In this document: in pieces, positions 37,181 to 48,586 of the stretch
How positions within the stretch are numbered: position 1 is the stretch's first letter
Layout of the letters: each line of letters starts with the position of its first letter
From: Ascidia mentula
Taxonomy: Eukaryota > Chordata > Ascidiacea > Phlebobranchia > Ascidiidae
Assembly (NCBI GenBank): GCA_947561715.1
Contig: OX387197.1
Location: forward strand, 14,877,001-14,941,000
Direction of reading: 5' to 3'
DNA: 64,000 bases
Program-made: the position numbers and the translations under genes
Notes under the pieces: generated by a model
What the model was told of the DNA's origin: nothing
Databases searched by the model: none
The model's input: only the letters and a program-made list of their open reading frames with translations

Positions 37181-37565
37181 TTGTAGCGTCTCTTGTTGGT
37201 CGTTAAAAATTCCTTGTAGTACCCGCATATTGTTTAAAGTCACCGACAATTTATTCAAATATCGTTTTTTCGTCTGTTCACATCCCTTTCGTTTTTATAA
37301 TCACCGAACTCTTACCTGCACCTCCGATAACAATCACTGCTTGGAACCTCTAATAATTATTTTTCTCTTCTTTTACACCTTGGTCCTTTATAAGCCGTCA
37401 CATTCCCAATCTTGACATACGTTGAGAATTGAGATATATACCCGTCGCTGATTTAATGACTGAGATAACGTGCGCAACTATTAATGGTACGTTCCTGCAT
37501 GATTTAAAGGAGAGGAGACTTATTTGCAACGAGACCACTCGTTGAATGTTGTTTCTTTGCACAGG

Positions 37566-39568
37566 AAATTATTGCTGGGGGTAAATGATCTAAAAAGGGT
37601 TAGAAATCCTTCCTGACTGGGCATTGTATCTTTACTTCGGCAATATAATGTGCATGTTGCACTTTTTCAAGGACTTCGTGGATTGCCCAACCACAAACCT
37701 AATAAAACCCCTGTTCTTCAGAACTTGACAGTATAGATGAAGCTGTATCTGCCAGGATTGTCAAGTTGCTTCTTTCATCATACACAAGGCCTTCAGATGG
37801 GTCACAGCTATTTCCCTGGGATTTTAAAAAACTGACTAAATGTGGGGTATCATCTGGTTCATAGTTTCCTGTCCTAGTAGTCTGCATCATTTGTGACAGG
37901 CGAATCATTCTTAGACTGAGTCTAAATTGTGTTGGCTTTGGGAGTGATGATCCCTTGTTACCAACTTGTGAAAATAAGGGCGTCTTAGGTTGGCCGCTCG
38001 GACATTAAAAATTTATAGTTGCCATGAACGACAAGCTCCTGGTACAAAGCTAACAAACTTATAGTAGCCAATTTTATTCCTGATTGCACAGAAACAATTT
38101 TATGTTAATTTAAATGTGGATATGCAATATTTTTGGTAAGTTTTTTTGTAACAATCATATTATTGATATTGTTTCACTAAAATCATAATTTACCTCTGTT
38201 AGCTGGTCTAACTTTTCTGCTGAATTTGGAAAAAGGGCATCCTGCATGCATCGACAGTTCATGATGTCGAACCAATTGTTAATATACTGGCAAAAAAATC
38301 CAGTTGTCAGTGCTTCAGGATAAAGTTTGTTTATGGCTGAAGCAGTTGAATGACTCAATACGTAATTGGAATTTTAAGGTGACGACAGATATAAAAATTA
38401 AATATTATTTACTGTGTTACATATATACCTGAGCTGCCATATTCACCCTCATTATTTGATATTGTGTTGGATGAATATGGCTTTGTGTCGGCTTCGGGGC
38501 AAGCTTTAACTCACCTTCCTCTTGTTAATTAATATGAAAACATTTGTTACTTTTAGAACTTGAATTAAGTTACTGAATGTATGTGCTAACTGGGTTTCGT
38601 AAGTTTTTTATAAGGTGAGGCACATCTGGCATGAAGTAAAGAAGTTGATCAGGCAGTGCAGGATGGTGAATGCAACATCTAACTTCATCTCTGACCATTT
38701 GTAAAATTTTGAAACAATAATAACAGAGCAAAACAAATATTTCTGTTTGTACCTGTCGCTTTAATTGCCTGTTTTCTGTTTCATATTTTGAGCAATTTGT
38801 ACAAGTCACTTGTACTACTTCTGTTGGTTCTTTCCTTTCTGTTCTTTCAGCTTCTGAATTTTGGTCGTGACTGTATGCTAAATTAATAAATACGCTTTAC
38901 TAACTAGGCTTAAATTTTAGCTTAATTTCCTTGAAAAATCTCCTTGATTTCTGATATTTCTGTGCCGTTTCAAAAGGCGCCTTTGACTAGATAGTTTAGC
39001 TGGGCAGTTTGGAAAACTAAATAATGTTGGCACTGCACCCGACCTCAATTTTTTCAGACCGTCTTTTCTATTTTGTTCAAACTGGTTCGGTTCAAAATGT
39101 TTCTAAACACACTAGAGTTAATAATAATAACTGATTTGTGCACGAAGTATGTTTCAGTCGAACCTCGCACAGCCGGCTGTTCTTCTTTGGTACCCACTTA
39201 TCTCGGCGAAAATTTTGTATCCAGCGTCTGCGAATGAATACAGCGATGGGAAAGCGGAACATTTTAATCCCATTCTCACTTCTCACCTCCCATTATGTGA
39301 GAATCTTTTTAAAACTGCACTAGCTAACCTTAATCCTGGTGCGTATTTAGGTAAATTTTTATCAAAATCGCTACCTTTTCACTGAATTGTTATATCTAAT
39401 TAAATTAAACTTAAATTTTCATTAATCACGACTAAAGAAAATTGTTTCTAGAGCTCTACACTTTCTGCCAAAAAAACATCTCTAGTCCGTCTATGTCCAT
39501 TGTATTATTTTGGACACAAAATGGCGGACATGAGCTTCTATCGCGTAACAATGGGTTGGACAACTCGT
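37566..39568 (-). mobile_element. P element, internally deleted second copy
   Basis: It matches the 8.4-11.5 kb P element from its 3' coding region (EPDDTPHLVSFLKSQG) through the THAP exon (FRRDKWVP, about 39,200) to the shared 5' end TTTTCTATGGACT (39,560-39,568). The left TIR and the exons corresponding to about 9,750-10,620 of the first copy are gone, including both catalytic-region exons. Near 37,980 a further short deletion removes part of the exon with DALENLFSQ. Non-autonomous and dead. Confidence 0.8.
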
Positions 39569-39569
39569 G

Positions 39570-39690
39570 TTTTCTATGGACTTTGGCTGAGACGGCTTAA
39601 GACTCTTGCCTTTTTCTCTTCGCCGAAAACGAGAGAGTCGGATCGGCGAGTCAGCTTCGAAGCTGTCTTAAACCGACATGTAAAGCTGTC
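39570..39690. repeat. Terminal segment of repeat R1
   Basis: GGCTGAGACGGCTTAAGAC to GTCTTAAACCGACATGTAAA, with a TCTTCGCCGAAAACGAGAGA hairpin-like centre. It matches 44,968-45,070 almost exactly. It abuts the P-element end. Confidence 0.7.
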
Positions 39691-40662
39691 AGCCTACATT
39701 TTATATTTTTTTAGACGAAGGAAACTGTTACGGAATTATTTCGGCAGCTTTGCAATTAAGCGGTTAGATGTTTTTGGGTGGCGATGTTATCCCCCAATTA
39801 ACCTTTCTACCTAATTCGGTACTTTGCACAAAACTGCCTCCCTAATTCTGATACTGCCCAGAACCCTGCAATAACGGCTCACCACAAAGCCAAAGTAACC
39901 CAGGCTGATTTAACTTATTGGACGTCGTGTTAAACTCAAAGCGACTAAAAACAATACAAGACGTTCTGGCAAAGATCCCGACAACTCACACAACACTGAG
40001 ATGTTCACAACGCGAAGCCCAGAAGAAGACTCGCACGTTTTAGGGAAATCGTTCGTTGCACCAAAAGTACTAACCAATCAGGATGCGCCTTTCCGACACG
40101 CGGCACATCCGGGGCATACAAAAATAATAGGAAGAAGAGGGGAGACGGAGGTAATAAAATAGTGTGGTGAAAATAGGTGTGCGAGACTTAAAAGTAATAA
40201 ATAAAGTGGTAACAACGAAAGAAAACAGTGAAATTACAAGGTGCCAACAAGAAAGGTGAAAACAATGAAATACATACAATAACTAACAAAAGTGAAAGGT
40301 GACGTGAAGGAAAGAAAATTCGTAACAAAACTAAGGACACAGACGTAACTACTGCAATTCTTATAACTGACATAATTTTTAATCTTATCTTCAATTGAAC
40401 CATTGTTTGCATCTAGTACATTATTGTCATTGCAAAACTTGCATTTCTGTCTTCTAAGATCGCCAGTTAGGCAGTTTCCAGAAATACTGTCAAATATTTC
40501 TTTTCTGTAAAGGTATACAGAACATCTTTGTGCAAGGCTTTTACCCATAGCAAGCCATTTGGCATACATGCAAATGAATACTTCACCGCTGTCAGAATCC
40601 GGTTGAAAGAAATCCGTTTCTAAGTGGTCAACACGGGAGTTATAACAATTATATAACAAAAA
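39691..40662. other. Unassigned interval
   Basis: An open minus-strand stretch at 40,234-40,659 begins with a coding-like segment (DSDSGEVFICMYAKWLAMG, RQKCKFCND) and degrades to low-complexity hydrophobic residues. I cannot assign it. The rest shows nothing. Confidence 0.25.
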
Positions 40663-40940
40663 AATATTATAAATACCGTCGCACGGCCTTAAGTCAAAGA
40701 GACCGAGGAGATAGAAAACGATATGGACAGAGGATAGAGAACACTTTCGAAGCGATAGAACTACGCTCTGGACGCTGCGCGTTTTATGTTGTTTGTATTA
40801 AACCAAGGTATGTTTGTTTATCGTTTTGTGTAATAATTAAAAGGTTGCAAAGGTAGCTTCTTTGGCAGATGTTCTTGATAGTGTTAGGAGTCGGATAAAC
40901 GGCAGTGTTTCGTTCTGCACACCTTAGGTCGCTGCAGAAA
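40663..40940 (+). repeat. 278-bp repeat R2, copy 1
   Basis: It runs from AATATTATAAATACCGTCG to GTCGCTGCAGAA and is about 97 percent identical by eye to 42,543-42,820 (direct). TATAAATA near the left edge could be a TATA box. A diverged inverted copy is at 46,750-46,965. Confidence 0.75.
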
Positions 40941-42542
40941 TTGGTGACTTTGTCTTCCGTGATATTTAAACACGCAAATTTAAACTTTCTGATATAATAA
41001 CTTCGCAATTAAACAGCTAAACTGTAGTCATTATACGAGATATAACCATGTCAAGCAAGTTTTTCAGGTTTGTTCCCTGTAAGATACTTTGGCAGACATG
41101 TACAACGAAGGAAACAAGCACTTGGGTATTTCGAAAAGGTTTGGTGCATTTTGCCAAACTGCTTTGAAAAGCATGTTTTGTAAAAACGTAAGTAAATGGT
41201 AATTATTGTTACGTAATGCCTAACCAGCATTTTAATCAACCTTATACAATGTTGTGCCGATATTATTAAATACGTTTTTAAATTTCATTAATTAATACAT
41301 GACTCCGAATCGTCAATTAATTTTTTTAATTGCGGGACTAACGGCTTCCTTATACCCGAAGTTGACTTAACATCGGACTTGGATAATCCTATTTGTTGTC
41401 TGTGATGTAGGATACGGTATAACAATGATTTTAGACTTGTGGTTGTCATGTTTAATTCCAAAACGTTAACTTTACATTAATTAATCAACTTGTCAATAGG
41501 AAAAAAAACAGGAGAAATGCATAATTTACAGAATGGAGTTTTCAGTGAGCAATCACAGGGCTATCGCGCTGGCCGCGACGCATTCACTCAATGCACACAT
41601 TTTTTTCTTCACATTTACCGGACAACTAGTCCGAAGAGCAGCACGTGACTGCTAGTCGCACCTTGACACCTCCACTTCGCAAGTGACCAGAAGCCACACA
41701 CGCTTGGTTGCTGAGCCTTTTGCACTGATTACTCTAAATGCGACTATTTTTTTTTTATTTTTCTCAGACCGCAGCTTGATGCATCACACACATATATATT
41801 CACTGCGTGTCAACAAATTGCCTTGTGGGAGATTCGTGATTACGGCCAAAACACGAGTTACATTTCACATTGCAACACCTTTTCCCATAAAGCCCGTCAC
41901 CTAGTGGACTGTATTAAATGCCAATCCTGGAAATTACTAAAGACAAGTTTGATTTTTCACTATTAATTCGAACTTTTGACACATGACAATACTCAAAGCT
42001 ATAATTATCTGTATATTATCCTCAAGTTCTCTGTCCTTGAATTAAATGTCATTTGCTTCATCGCATAAAACCGAAGCTGTTTGTCACGTAAAAAAAATAA
42101 AAATTTGAAAAATTACAAACAAAACACCTGACAAGTCATAACAACGCGCGATACGTATGAGGTAATTTAACTATTGTTTGTTCGAGTATGTCTACAGATC
42201 TCGACACCATTCTTCATCGAACTTCCGTATACGTTCGAATGCTACGGTACGACGCTATTCCGGTTCGTGACGATGTTCGGCACGATAAAACCTCAGCGTG
42301 CTAATCCGTGACGCAAGTTCAACACCTGACATTCACCCAACAAACACTTTCGAAGCGGGGGACTTTCTGCAGAGAAACTGTGTGATTAAACGTCAATTTT
42401 TGTGCATTGAAATTCCGTACAAAGCGCAGTTGGCATGTAGGTTAATCGTTTCGTATCTAATCGCCAGATGTGTTAATCGGTTTATATTTTTAATTTCGAA
42501 ATCGACGTTCCTTAATAATCGCATTTTTCTCGTTTTCGAAAA
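40941..42542. other. Unassigned, between the two R2 repeats
   Basis: No pol, gag or transposase motif seen. If R2 were an LTR pair this 1.6 kb would be the internal region of a non-autonomous retroelement. I find no primer binding site or polypurine tract I would defend. Confidence 0.25.
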
Positions 42543-42820
42543 TATTATAAATACCGTCGCACGGCCTTAAGTCAAAGAGACCGAGGAGATAGAAAACGAT
42601 ATGGACAGAGGATAGAGAACACTTTCGAAGCGATAGAACTACGCTCTGGACGCTGCGCGTTTTGTGTTGTTTGTATTAAACCAAGGTATGTTTGTTTATC
42701 GTTTTGTGCAATAATTAAAAGGTTGCAAAGGTAGTTTCTTTGGCAGATGTTCTTAATAGGGTTAGGAGTCGGATAAACGGCAGTGTTTCGTTCTGCACAC
42801 CTTGGGTCGCTGCAGAAGCA
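42543..42820 (+). repeat. 278-bp repeat R2, copy 2
   Basis: Direct copy of 40,663-40,940, with only a few substitutions such as CTTGATAGTG to CTTAATAGGG. Similarity stops at GCTGCAGAA on the right and AATATTATAAATA on the left. Confidence 0.75.
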
Positions 42821-43712
42821 GCCACATTATTGTTGTGTTATAAACCATGTAATGATAAATAAGGTTAATTTAAACACAAATACTGCATTCGCAAATTATA
42901 AATAAAGCTAAAACAAACATAACAAAGTCTACCCAAACATAAATAATCTATTTAGGCCACTTAGCTAATCAAGCTATAGAAATAACTGACGTAATCGACC
43001 AAATCGGCCACCTTCGCAGACTAAAAAACAGAGCAACTAGCGCCTGCCAAATCAGTGTGTTTTAACTGTAGGGTCAAGGCTGTTGGTTCTGCTTTAGTAC
43101 TGTCCATGTTTTGAAGAAACGTCTGTGAAGTGCTATATTATATTACTGGATTATCGACAATAAACGGATTTGTGAATAACTTTGGACTGGTTTAAAGCTT
43201 GGTGGATGTATGTGTTAGTCGAACTCCAACAGTAACCTTGAGATAGAGAAGGCAATCTGCCTACGAGGACGAGTTGCCATCGAGACCCCACGGTCACGCA
43301 GGAGGGGAGGCACCCCGACAACTGGTGCCCAGTAGTTTCGCGAGTTCACTGCACAAGTCAGTGTCATCAAAACTTGTCCGGATATTACTCCGACCATTAC
43401 CGGATTTAGCAGGTACATTTCACGCCGAACAGGTTAACTCACACTCGTTCCAGCACAGCAAGCAGTCAACTACACCAGTCATTAACAAACAAGAAGACAA
43501 TTTCCGACAACTTTACAGATTATACGGATAACGGATTATTATCGCAACTGGTCTCTCCTCGTCCTTTTTCAAAGAAAAGAATATCCTTATCAGGACTAAC
43601 AAGCGTTAAACGGAATTACCTTACTATTGGATTTACTACAGTTTGTTCCTAACAACATCCCATTCGGAGAAAGAACACTAGAACTACAGGGAAGTACCAT
43701 CAGGAAGAATAA
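42821..43712 (+). other. Possible LTR and leader remnant
   Basis: AATAAACGG (about 43,160) followed by CAACTGGTGCCCAGTAG (43,318-43,334) resembles an LTR end and primer-site region of a retroelement, but no LTR partner or gag reading frame follows. Low confidence. Confidence 0.25.
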
Positions 43713-45085
43713 GTAACCCTGTTTACATGCCCAAGTCGACTTGAGCATCAAGTCGACTCGTAACCGGGTCACGTGATTTTCAAATTCGACGCGCGAAAAC
43801 GACGAATTTACATGGGGCTTTTAAGTCAACTTAAGTTAATCTGTCTCGGACTGACAGGCTGTAAATTCAAACTCTGCATTAATTAATTCATCAATATTTC
43901 TGATATAAGCATGCAGAAAAATGTTATTGGCAGTTAGTTTAAGCCATTAAAGACTTTCTGCAAATTGGTCCTTGATTATAATGCGAGTTTACTTTGCCAG
44001 ATATATAATAGATGATTTTACTAAAAAGCCTGCTTCAACCCATATTTTTTAATTCCTTATTAAACTAAAAGGCTGAATTTCCCTGGAATGTTTTCACAAC
44101 AACACCATGGTTAGGCATTCAATTGAAAACTGTATGTTTAGTTGTATTAATTGTCTCTGTTCTTCTTCACAGGATCCTTTTCAGAAGCTGTCTGATCCCA
44201 TGTACAATTGGGTGTCAAAAAAGGCTGGATGAAATATTTCAGAGCAGCCCAATGTTGATTAATTTGAAACAAATATACAGAAGATGTGATAGTTACATAG
44301 CATTCTTGTCATATTGGTTTTATTTTGACAAACAGAGAAGGTTTATATATAAGCCTACTTTTGTATTTTATGGTTGATTGTTGTTCACATAATCCTTTCA
44401 TAAATAAGATGCAGTAGAAATGAATAAACAACCAGTTTGCATTGACTTGTTCTATTATATCACATCCGGCAGCAAATGAAAACAGTTAACACAAGTGTAT
44501 GGCTGTGGTAAGCCAAATAATAGTTTCAGTTGCTAAAAAAAATGTTCTTTTTGTGATGGAAAATGTACATGTCACATCAATATGGACATGAGTCTCATAT
44601 TTACGGATACATCATTCTTGTTTCAGGCAAGTGTCAACAACCTTGCAAAATGCATTTGTTTCCTTGAGGTCTCCAAAGTAAATCTTGCTTTTTTGTATCT
44701 TGATGCTTGCACAATTCATGCAATACTTGCACAATATTAATCAAAATTAATGTACTGAAACAGGAGTAAGCACATCTTTCTAACCCCTGTAGCATACAGT
44801 ATACACACGTAGTTGTACTAAAACTAGTCAAATACTTTAAAGTTCTGTTGTAAACAGCAAATCCTAAACGCACAACCTAATAAACAAATTACCTAAACCT
44901 AACTTCTTTGCGCCTCTTGTCCCAATTGCCTAAGCCGTCCCGTAAACCACTCTCCGCGTTAGATCGAAGGCTGAGACGGCTTAAGACGATTGCCTTTTTC
45001 TCTTCGCCGAAAACGAGAGAGTCGGATCGGCGAGTCAGCTTCGAAGCTGTCTTAAACCGTCATGTAAACGGGATTACTGATTCAA
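43713..45085. mobile_element. R1 element, Harbinger-like non-autonomous
   Basis: It starts TAACCCTGTTTACATG (about 43,712), a typical Harbinger-style tip next to TAA. It ends CATGTAAACGGGATTA (about 45,070-45,085), an imperfect inverse. Inside, CAAGTCGACTTGAGCATC and GTCACGTGATTTTC lie near the left end and GACGGCTTAAGAC...GTCTTAAACCGTC near the right. I see no transposase. Partial copies are at 18,838, 39,570 and 53,692. Confidence 0.55.
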
Positions 45086-45245
45086 TAAACATTTATTTTA
45101 TCAAAACGCTAACATACAATCATCACGTTGCCGCACGTGGTAAAATCCGCAATTTTGGCAGAGAAAGGCAATAAAAAACGCAAAACTGTATCACCTGGTA
45201 ACAATTGCATCTAGAACTAGATACCAAACTCAAATAAGAGCAAGT

Positions 45246-45653
45246 ATGGAAACCCCGGCCGACACCTTGTTGGCTGAAAATCCTGGAAACATACCACCAC
45301 CTGATAATCCCACAGTTTCAGGTCGCACTTCCCCCAGACCAAACACAAATGATAGAGAAAGTTTGGACAGAAACCCATTTAGTTTACCTCCCAAGGATTT
45401 CGAACACCGACCAACATATGTACAAACGTTTAACTTTACAGCTGGAATTAAAATTCCAAAACTATGGTCGCAACCCAACTACCGCGCGCTATTGACGCAA
45501 AACCTCGCGAACGCAACTTTTGGTATAACGAGCCGCGTTCTCGCTAAACGATTCTCGTTAAGTTCCTCGCTAACTAACGAGGATCTGAGACCAAGCATTA
45601 TGGCAGCATATTTTGCAGTTATAAGATCATCCAAAAGACCAAAAATACGATAA
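45246..45653 (+). CDS. Unrecognised 135-aa reading frame upstream of a Harbinger transposase
   Basis: It is open from ATG 45,246 to TAA 45,653. It is proline/asparagine-rich at the start (PGNIPPPDNPTVSGRTSP), then mixed, with no domain I recognise. It is 11 bp from a HARBI1-like frame and may be a 5' exon or a separate protein of that element. It may equally be chance. Confidence 0.3.
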   Translation: METPADTLLAENPGNIPPPDNPTVSGRTSPRPNTNDRESLDRNPFSLPPKDFEHRPTYVQTFNFTAGIKIPKLWSQPNYRALLTQNLANATFGITSRVLAKRFSLSSSLTNEDLRPSIMAAYFAVIRSSKRPKIR

Positions 45654-45663
45654 AGTCCGTTAG

Positions 45664-46350
45664 ATATGACTGACTTAGTATCTAAAACTGCATTATTGGA
45701 ACTTTGTGATCTTATGCGTGATGATTTACAGCCAAAATTGCAAAGCGAAAGGTGATTAACAGTGGAACAACAAGTGTTAATATCACTCAAGTTACTTGCC
45801 TCAGGAAGTTTTTAAAACTCGATAAAAGACAACATCAACGTGTCACAAACAGCCGTTAGCCGGGTTTTAGGTCGTTTTTTGGACAGTTTAATTTCGAAGC
45901 GAGGACAATTCATCAAAATGCCCGACACACCACAGGGCATTTCTTATACAAAGCAACAATTTTATGCTGTCGGACGGTTTCCTGGCGTAGTAGGAGCGAT
46001 CGATGGGACACACATACCAATAATAGCACCCGCGGAAAATGAACATCTTTACGTCAATCGAAAAGGTTTTCATTCCATAAATATTCACGTAAGTCTAAAA
46101 TGACTTTTTTGGGGATGTTGTTTGCAAAAACACTTCATGTCTTAAAGGCAGTTTGTGATGCGAACATGGTATTTCTTGATGTCGTTTGCAAGTGGCCGGG
46201 ATCCTGCCATGACTCGTATATCTTGCACCATTCGAAAATTTTGACAACATGTTGTATTGAAACGGCGTTTTGCTTGGAGAATGTTTACAAAGAGTCACAT
46301 AAGAAGACTCGTTCAATAGTGGAAAAGTATGTGGTCTAAGAGTAAACCTT
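45664..46350 (+). pseudogene. HARBI1-like Harbinger transposase
   Basis: From MTDLVSKTALLEL it reads LTVEQQVLISLKLLASGSF (stops just before and after), then the helix-turn-helix QTAVSRVLGRF and the first catalytic block VGAIDGTHIPI (about 45,990). NRKGFHSINI follows, and after a GT-AG intron (about 46,090-46,145) VCDANMVFLDVVCKWPGS, which holds the second acidic residue. The reading ends with DSYILHHSKI (about 46,240); the third acidic block is missing. In-frame stops at about 45,754 and 45,813 kill it. Confidence 0.8.
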
Positions 46351-46749
46351 ACAACCATCTTCATTATCAGCATGTAAAATTTTTAGAGCATTTGGAGGGT
46401 GATTGATCACACTGGAGGCAGACTCTGTTACAGCCCATGTGCTGTTTTATTCTTCACAACATATGCAGGCAAAGAAGCATTCCTTTGCTACAACCACTAC
46501 ACCAGGAAATCTGCCACATGATGAAACTGATGATGCACAAGGAAACACTGAACAAAATCGTATCATTTCAACTTTTGCATGAAAAACTGGTATAAATCAT
46601 TCACATTTCAGTCATGAGGTTTTATTGAAAGAAAACACTTATCAACAGTCATCAGTAGATTCTGAAGACAGTGACTTATTTTTCTTGCGCCTAATTTCAT
46701 TTGCTATGACTATTTGGTCCAGTTGCTGCTGTTGTATTGGACACAAGTT

Positions 46750-46965
46750 TGTAATACTGCAGGGACCTAGGTTTGCAGAACGAAACACTCCGTGTCAATC
46801 TGACTCCTAAGACTATTAAGAACATCTGCCAAAGAAACTACCTTTGCGACTTTTAATTAAAACATAAACAAACACACCTTGGTTCAATACACGTATGATG
46901 TTTCTTAGTGTGCGCGTAATTCGTTTTTTTTAGCTTAAGGCTGCGTGGCGCTATTTATAACATCA
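46750..46965 (-). repeat. Repeat R2, inverted diverged copy 3
   Basis: It is the reverse complement of R2 from the CTGCAG edge to TATAAATA, about 80 percent alike by eye, with several indels in the last 80 bp. Confidence 0.6.
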
Positions 46966-47510
46966 TCGAAAATGAGAATATGGACGGAATATTAAAGAAC
47001 GTTGATGAAAAATTAAAATGACGTTTAATCAAACAGTTTCTATGCAACACCTTGAAGAATTTGGTTTCGACTTCGGAAATGATCTTTCTGATATTGCCGG
47101 ACTCATTGGCTGATCAAGAAATTCCAAAAAGCTTCCACTTGGGTCTGCTGAATGGGATATCAAATTGTATTGGACTTGTTGAAACCTGCGGATCATCTTG
47201 AATTGTTGTGGAAGAACATGGTGTTTCATCTGGTGCCATTGGACTTGTGATCTTGGGTTCAGCTACAAAAAATAAATAATCTTAAAAGAAATATAAGACA
47301 AAGCATAGATTAAAATTACATTACTGCAAATAGTTTCGAGTTCCGCTGCTCCATCCACAGACTGCTTTCAAATTATGTTTATAACTCTGTAGTGGATGTC
47401 CGTTTGTTGAACAGCAGTATTTGAACCTCCTGTTTTTTTTGCTCCCAGAGATATTCAATGAATTCACCTTGAAAACAAAGTAAGGATACGGAAACAATAC
47501 AATAAACTTA

Positions 47511-47692
47511 AGTTGATGGTGATTGTTTTTCACGCTTGTTGCTCTGAGGCAAACGTTACTTCACTGGAAAACGAACCCAAAATGTGACACTAACGCAGCT
47601 AAGTTGATGGTGATTGTTTTTCACGCTTGTTGCTCTGAGGCAAACGTCACTTCACTGGAAAACGAACCCAAAATGTGACACTAACGCAGCTA
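47511..47692 (+). repeat. 91-bp tandem duplication
   Basis: AGTTGATGGTGATTG at 47,511 and again at 47,602. The two units differ by one transition (ACGTTAC to ACGTCAC) over the compared length, so the duplication is young. Confidence 0.85.
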
Positions 47693-48089
47693 CTTTATCT
47701 GTGGTCCACCTCGATATTCCTAATTTGCTTCAACTAATGTACACAATCAACAGATCTATCGTAAAGTGTTGCTACAAATTTATCAACAAAAACACAGACA
47801 AAGACTGGCAACAACATGCCGCACGTGGCTATTCGCTGAGTCAGCGGTCCTTTTTTCCTACAAAGTGACGCATTCTCTCGTTTTCGTTGCGCGCTTATAC
47901 GGGGTCCTAACATGATGTGCTCGGCATACCATTTCCCGTACCGACGTCCTCGCTCGTAAACGCCTCGCTAATGTCTGTTTTAGCGATCTCGGTATTTTAT
48001 CGAACGAGAAACTTCTCATCATGCCGCCCCAGAACTGTTAAAGATTGCAAACTTTAACAAAACAAAAGTAACAATATGACCACCCTACA

Positions 48090-48585
48090 AGACAAGAATG
48101 TGCGCAACAGTCTAGAAATCGAAACGCTTATTACCAACTACATCAAGGAAATTACAGACAGCCCTTCCGACAATACCAAAGGCAGGGGCAATTGAAAACT
48201 CTGTCTACCCAACACCAACCAACAGATGGCTTGTGTTTTTATCATGCACGCTTTGGTGACAAGGCATTAAAATGCAACAAACCTTACAGTTACAATCAAG
48301 TCAATAATATCAACATCTGTATGATCAGACAGAATCAGGTTCCAAAAGCTCCAAAACGTCAGCAATATTTTAATTCAGCCTCAAACTCTTTGCCGCATGT
48401 CTACGACAGAATTGATAAAATGTCATTTCTGTTAGACACTCGATCATTCAAAAATTTCCTCCCAGTTACACAGCACCACACTCAAAAAGTTGAAGAACCT
48501 GTTCTCGGATACTACTTCATTCAAAAGCAAGACTTGTTTAATTGCAGTCATCACGAAACAGGAAAACAGTTCCAACTTAACATGA
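48090..48585 (+). pseudogene. Ty3/Gypsy gag-protease boundary fragment
   Basis: LCFYHARFGDKALKCNKP is the gag C-terminal motif found in one group of Gypsy elements, and a degenerate protease start follows (DKMSFLLDTRS, ETGKQFQLN). The protease Asp motif is not fully intact. The frame stops at 48,590, where a different coding sequence begins without a gap, so the junction is an insertion or recombination point. Confidence 0.6.
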
Positions 48586-48586
48586 A

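Larger units (their letters stand above)
46380..48089. other. Unassigned interval with repeats
   Basis: It contains the inverted R2 relative (46,750-46,965) and a 91-bp tandem pair (47,511-47,692). A short open run with HLEEFGFDFGNDLSDIAG (about 47,040) has no assignment. Nothing else is recognised. Confidence 0.3.
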
